Of a stretch of DNA of 64,000 nucleotides, positions 62,601-64,000 are shown in pieces. The position numbers and the translations under genes were made by a program. The stretch's first letter is position 1, and every line of letters begins with the position of its first letter. This DNA is from Akkermansia sp. (GTDB lineage Bacteria > Verrucomicrobiota > Verrucomicrobiia > Verrucomicrobiales > Akkermansiaceae), in assembly GCF_020860705.1 (NCBI RefSeq), contig NZ_JAJBTT010000001.1, positions 1-64,000 on the forward strand, given 5' to 3'. A model generated the notes under the pieces. It saw nothing but the letters and a program-made list of their open reading frames with translations, was not told the DNA's origin and did no database searches.

Positions 62601-63206
62601 CGAAGAGACGATGACGGGCTTCCGGCCGCTGAATACTTCCACCCTCAGCTTGAAGGAATCCAGCCTTTCCTTGAAATTCATCGGAAGCTGCAGGGATGGA
62701 ACCCCGGAGGAATCTATGGGAAGTACAGTGGAATAACGCAACCGTACGGTGCGCGTGCCTCCGGCGGGAATGGGATATACGCGCGTCTTGAACATGTTGC
62801 CGCCGGACCATTCCACCAGACCGGGATCAACCTGCTGGCGCACTTCCTCTTCAAACGCCACGCGCGCCTTCTGCCTGGGCACGGGAACGCCGTCCACCAT
62901 GCGGCCGTTAATGTCCAGCGCATACCCCTGTACGGTGGCTCCGGCGGGAAGCGGATACGTCAAATCCCCTTCCATCACACGTGTGTTGGGATTGTGGAAG
63001 ACAAGCGTCACTTCCGTTTCCGACAGAAAATCCATCACCCGGGAGTTGATTTCCGCCCGGGAAATGGAAACGGGACGCTCCCCCCCCCGGCATTCCACCT
63101 TCATGGAGGGAGGTGGAAGAACGGGGGAACGTAACGAAGCCGTTTGGCCCAGCGAAATACAGCAGCCAAGAATGCACAGGCAAAAAGAAGATAAAAAATT
63201 CATCAT
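59694..63206 (-). CDS. exported VIT/VWA protein with TPR and DUF2135-like domains
   Basis: An 1170-residue protein. Signal peptide 1-22; VIT domain about 35-165 (vault/inter-alpha-trypsin type); von Willebrand A domain about 281-450 with MIDAS start D286-A-S288-G-S290; TPR-like helical repeats in about 610-800 and 900-1020; a DUF2135-like beta domain about 1050-1150 ([36 protein letters not shown]). The frame ends DVRDSR. Beyond the stop a second frame on the same strand continues for about 50 codons (to 59566) with a coherent charged sequence, so the gene may carry a frameshift near the C-run at 59717-59721. The role is unknown; such proteins are usually envelope or secreted adhesion-type factors. 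Confidence 0.8.
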   Translation of the reverse strand: MMNFLSSFCLCILGCCISLGQTASLRSPVLPPPSMKVECRGGERPVSISRAEINSRVMDFLSETEVTLVFHNPNTRVMEGDLTYPLPAGATVQGYALDINGRMVDGVPVPRQKARVAFEEEVRQQVDPGLVEWSGGNMFKTRVYPIPAGGTRTVRLRYSTVLPIDSSGVPSLQLPMNFKERLDSFKLRVEVFSGRKPVIVSSPLDNVEFKDWRSAFLAEKEWNGLSLTEDLFISLPRAQGKEAGKAKVFVESFDGRDYAAVIIPRPVRADRKSGVEAAPTMELVWDASGSMKEADVPKFLDFLKRYLACGRTQGQQIRINLTVFRDRIMPSKTFEVTPDNLDELARELLALDYDGATCDWSILREKLNARSGAWDCLIVSDGFINFSPLPEKKGINSAKTFALMVTPRKDANTFIRMGIPVVDLASQTVEQAMERLAGEEIPIRYIDSENMPWGAFVRYDAPGMPSDSVLLLAELEPGSYCGTAEVAGVEIPVAVDASGALPGTMLRALYAQARLQELLCQSPSAVRDKAVGKLGMEYGIVTPGTSLLVLDSLDQYLKYGVRPPASAPELRAEYDKRMLKRGQGEDMVEEAARLNRLKEYLASWKEMQKWYAREFFNPEEMEKVLKDDRLKQALIYTSQGNDREALDIYRKVLKEEGNNPTALKGVAAMEKRLREKEAEDKEAAEKKAARDRELDREPVDIAETFRLAYGFYDLGDYDKSLFLFNRILEKDPKNVSARKGVETVTHRKSAYYSAAFDESRSNALAEVDSLWEHPVHSSSENVLQEESAVGSASSPFSEPGSTGAASGLRFLPPASPDLLGNENPAPNNQEIDGPLFLGGGESFTELKARERNAGSAPVMNVKAWNSKAPYLAALDAADRPFAVYMKLKEKYGESPGFYMDCADWFAGKGDKALAVQILSNLAELELENRSLLRMLGYKLRYMGELDQAKFIFETVKDLFPEEPQSYRDLALVLDELGEAQKAFDMYREVLERPMSSRFTGIEQIVLVELNRLVSRSRAAGVELDTGGMDPAFLQPVEVDLRVVINWDTDVSDMDLWVTDVREEKCYYSHKRTSSGGHLSRDVTQGYGPEEYLIRKALPGPYQIQAHYYGTRSQKMLAPVTLYAEVYTDYGRPQEKRKTLVFRLNEKNCIVDVGKVAYGQALPGEDVRDSR

Positions 63207-63369
63207 AGGAGGAGGGGGAGGGGTGGGTGACAGGAAAAACAGGCTTTTCCCATCCCTCTCTTCCTACCATAAGGAAAAGTCCGTGGCAAACTATTTGTTA
63301 TCAACGACCTTTCCGTTATTGAATTCAAAGGACTACCCCTCCGGAGAGCAAGGAAGCCGCCCCTCTTCT

Positions 63370-64000
63370 TCAAAAGTGAAACCTGACAGCGGCAAACCAT
63401 GTCCAGCCGCTGAAGCACCTGGCACCTTCCGGCGCCCCGCCGGTCGTCGTATATTCCCCGCCCGCCATCAGCTTCAGCATGTCCGGATCTTCCGGGAAAA
63501 AGTAATAATTCAGGCCCATGTAAAAGGAGTTCATCGTGCTGACCCATTTGGGATACGTGGTCACCGCAGGAACATAACGGGCGTACATTTTCACGGCGTC
63601 CCTGCCATGGGAAAGCTGGTAGCGGAATACTCCTTCCCAATGGGGAGAAAACCTGTAGGAAGGCAGTACTACCAGGCCGCCAACATTCTCTCCCAAGGCG
63701 TTTCCTACTACATTGAACCCGGCCATGAGTTCCGTTACCATGGAAAATTTCCCCCGGGACATAACCCAGTCCACTGCCGCCACATCCCGGGCTCCCAACC
63801 CGGAGTAATAGGAATCCTCCGGCAGGGGGCGCCCCGCGTAATGAGTGAAATTATGAGCATACGTCAGCCAGACGCGGCTTTTCTCTCCCGGCAGAAAGCC
63901 GCGGGCGTCCAAGTCAACGGACGCCTTGGCAAAAGCGCTGTCCTCCGTGTTAAACCTGATTTCATGGGCCAGGCTGCTGCTGGTGTCATTCAGAAAAACG
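63370..64000 (-). CDS. outer-membrane beta-barrel protein, C-terminal part (cut by the window end)
   Basis: A 210-residue fragment open to the right edge of the window; the frame continues past 64000 at [20 protein letters not shown]. Alternating hydrophobic and polar residues, Tyr/Trp-rich ends and a C-terminal phenylalanine (FAAVRFHF) are typical of outer-membrane barrels, in the style of phosphate-selective porins. The last strand is complete. It ends 163 bp before the start of the VIT/VWA gene, on the same strand and upstream of it in transcription, so they may be cotranscribed. Confidence 0.75.
   Translation of the reverse strand, partial: VFLNDTSSSLAHEIRFNTEDSAFAKASVDLDARGFLPGEKSRVWLTYAHNFTHYAGRPLPEDSYYSGLGARDVAAVDWVMSRGKFSMVTELMAGFNVVGNALGENVGGLVVLPSYRFSPHWEGVFRYQLSHGRDAVKMYARYVPAVTTYPKWVSTMNSFYMGLNYYFFPEDPDMLKLMAGGEYTTTGGAPEGARCFSGWTWFAAVRFHF

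Overview
The window reads as a chromosomal segment of an Akkermansia-type verrucomicrobium, most likely a mucin-degrading gut bacterium. This is an inference from gene content: PEP-CTERM surface proteins, a secreted multi-domain sulfatase, galactokinase beside a sodium/sugar symporter, GlcNAc-6-phosphate deacetylase, a Bacteroides-type succinate dehydrogenase/fumarate reductase and short IF2 and CstA proteins. No rRNA, tRNA, CRISPR array or prophage was recognised.

Layout. 1-376 holds a promoter and the decayed tail of a PEP-CTERM gene. 0.5-5.7 kb has a DUF1232 protein, a TatD-like hydrolase pair and sdhCAB. 6-14.4 kb is mostly housekeeping (dtd, a LysM/YkuD-like protein, acpP, coaX, a GT28 glycosyltransferase, fmt, a Rep/PcrA-type helicase) plus one PEP-CTERM protein. 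14.6-18.2 kb is a galactose uptake and phosphorylation pair. 18.4-27.2 kb carries a polyprenyl-phosphate sugar transferase, an RRM protein, an L,D-transpeptidase, a secreted helical protein with a membrane partner, an ABCG-type transporter, a GNAT and a small membrane protein. 27.4-34.5 kb has a membrane Fe-S protein with a DUF362 partner, a methyltransferase, a DUF2167 protein, rdgB and xthA. 34.7-38.7 kb is nusA-infB-rbfA without rimP. 38.7-46.5 kb is accessory: a REP-associated tyrosine transposase (RAYT) among its repeats, a 1427-residue sulfatase and two tandem PEP-CTERM genes. 46.5-53.9 kb carries cstA, an MFS carrier, a cyclophilin, nagA, an E2-like lipoyl protein and a DJ-1/PfpI protein. 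54-59.3 kb is an AT-richer glycosyltransferase cluster. 59.7-64 kb has a VIT/VWA protein and a truncated outer-membrane barrel gene.

Two systems stand out. (1) Seven copies of a roughly 115-bp structured repeat share one orientation. The RAYT gene lies among three of them. The terminal hairpins have complementary tetraloops, and one subfamily keeps the stem through compensatory changes. (2) Five copies of CGGATT-N3-AATCCG occur only at PEP-CTERM genes. At two intact genes they form inverted pairs about 155 bp apart. The 3-nt cores match within each pair and differ between pairs, and a TTGACTT box abuts the gene-proximal site in one unit and the distal site in the other. That fits an invertible promoter or a palindromic operator in the promoter spacer.

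Functionally the region combines mucin sugar use (sulfatase, galK and symporter, nagA), anaerobic respiration (sdhCAB, Fe-S proteins) and envelope/surface biology (PEP-CTERM proteins, sugar transferase, glycosyltransferases, L,D-transpeptidases). Coordinates were worked out by eye; domain limits are approximate.
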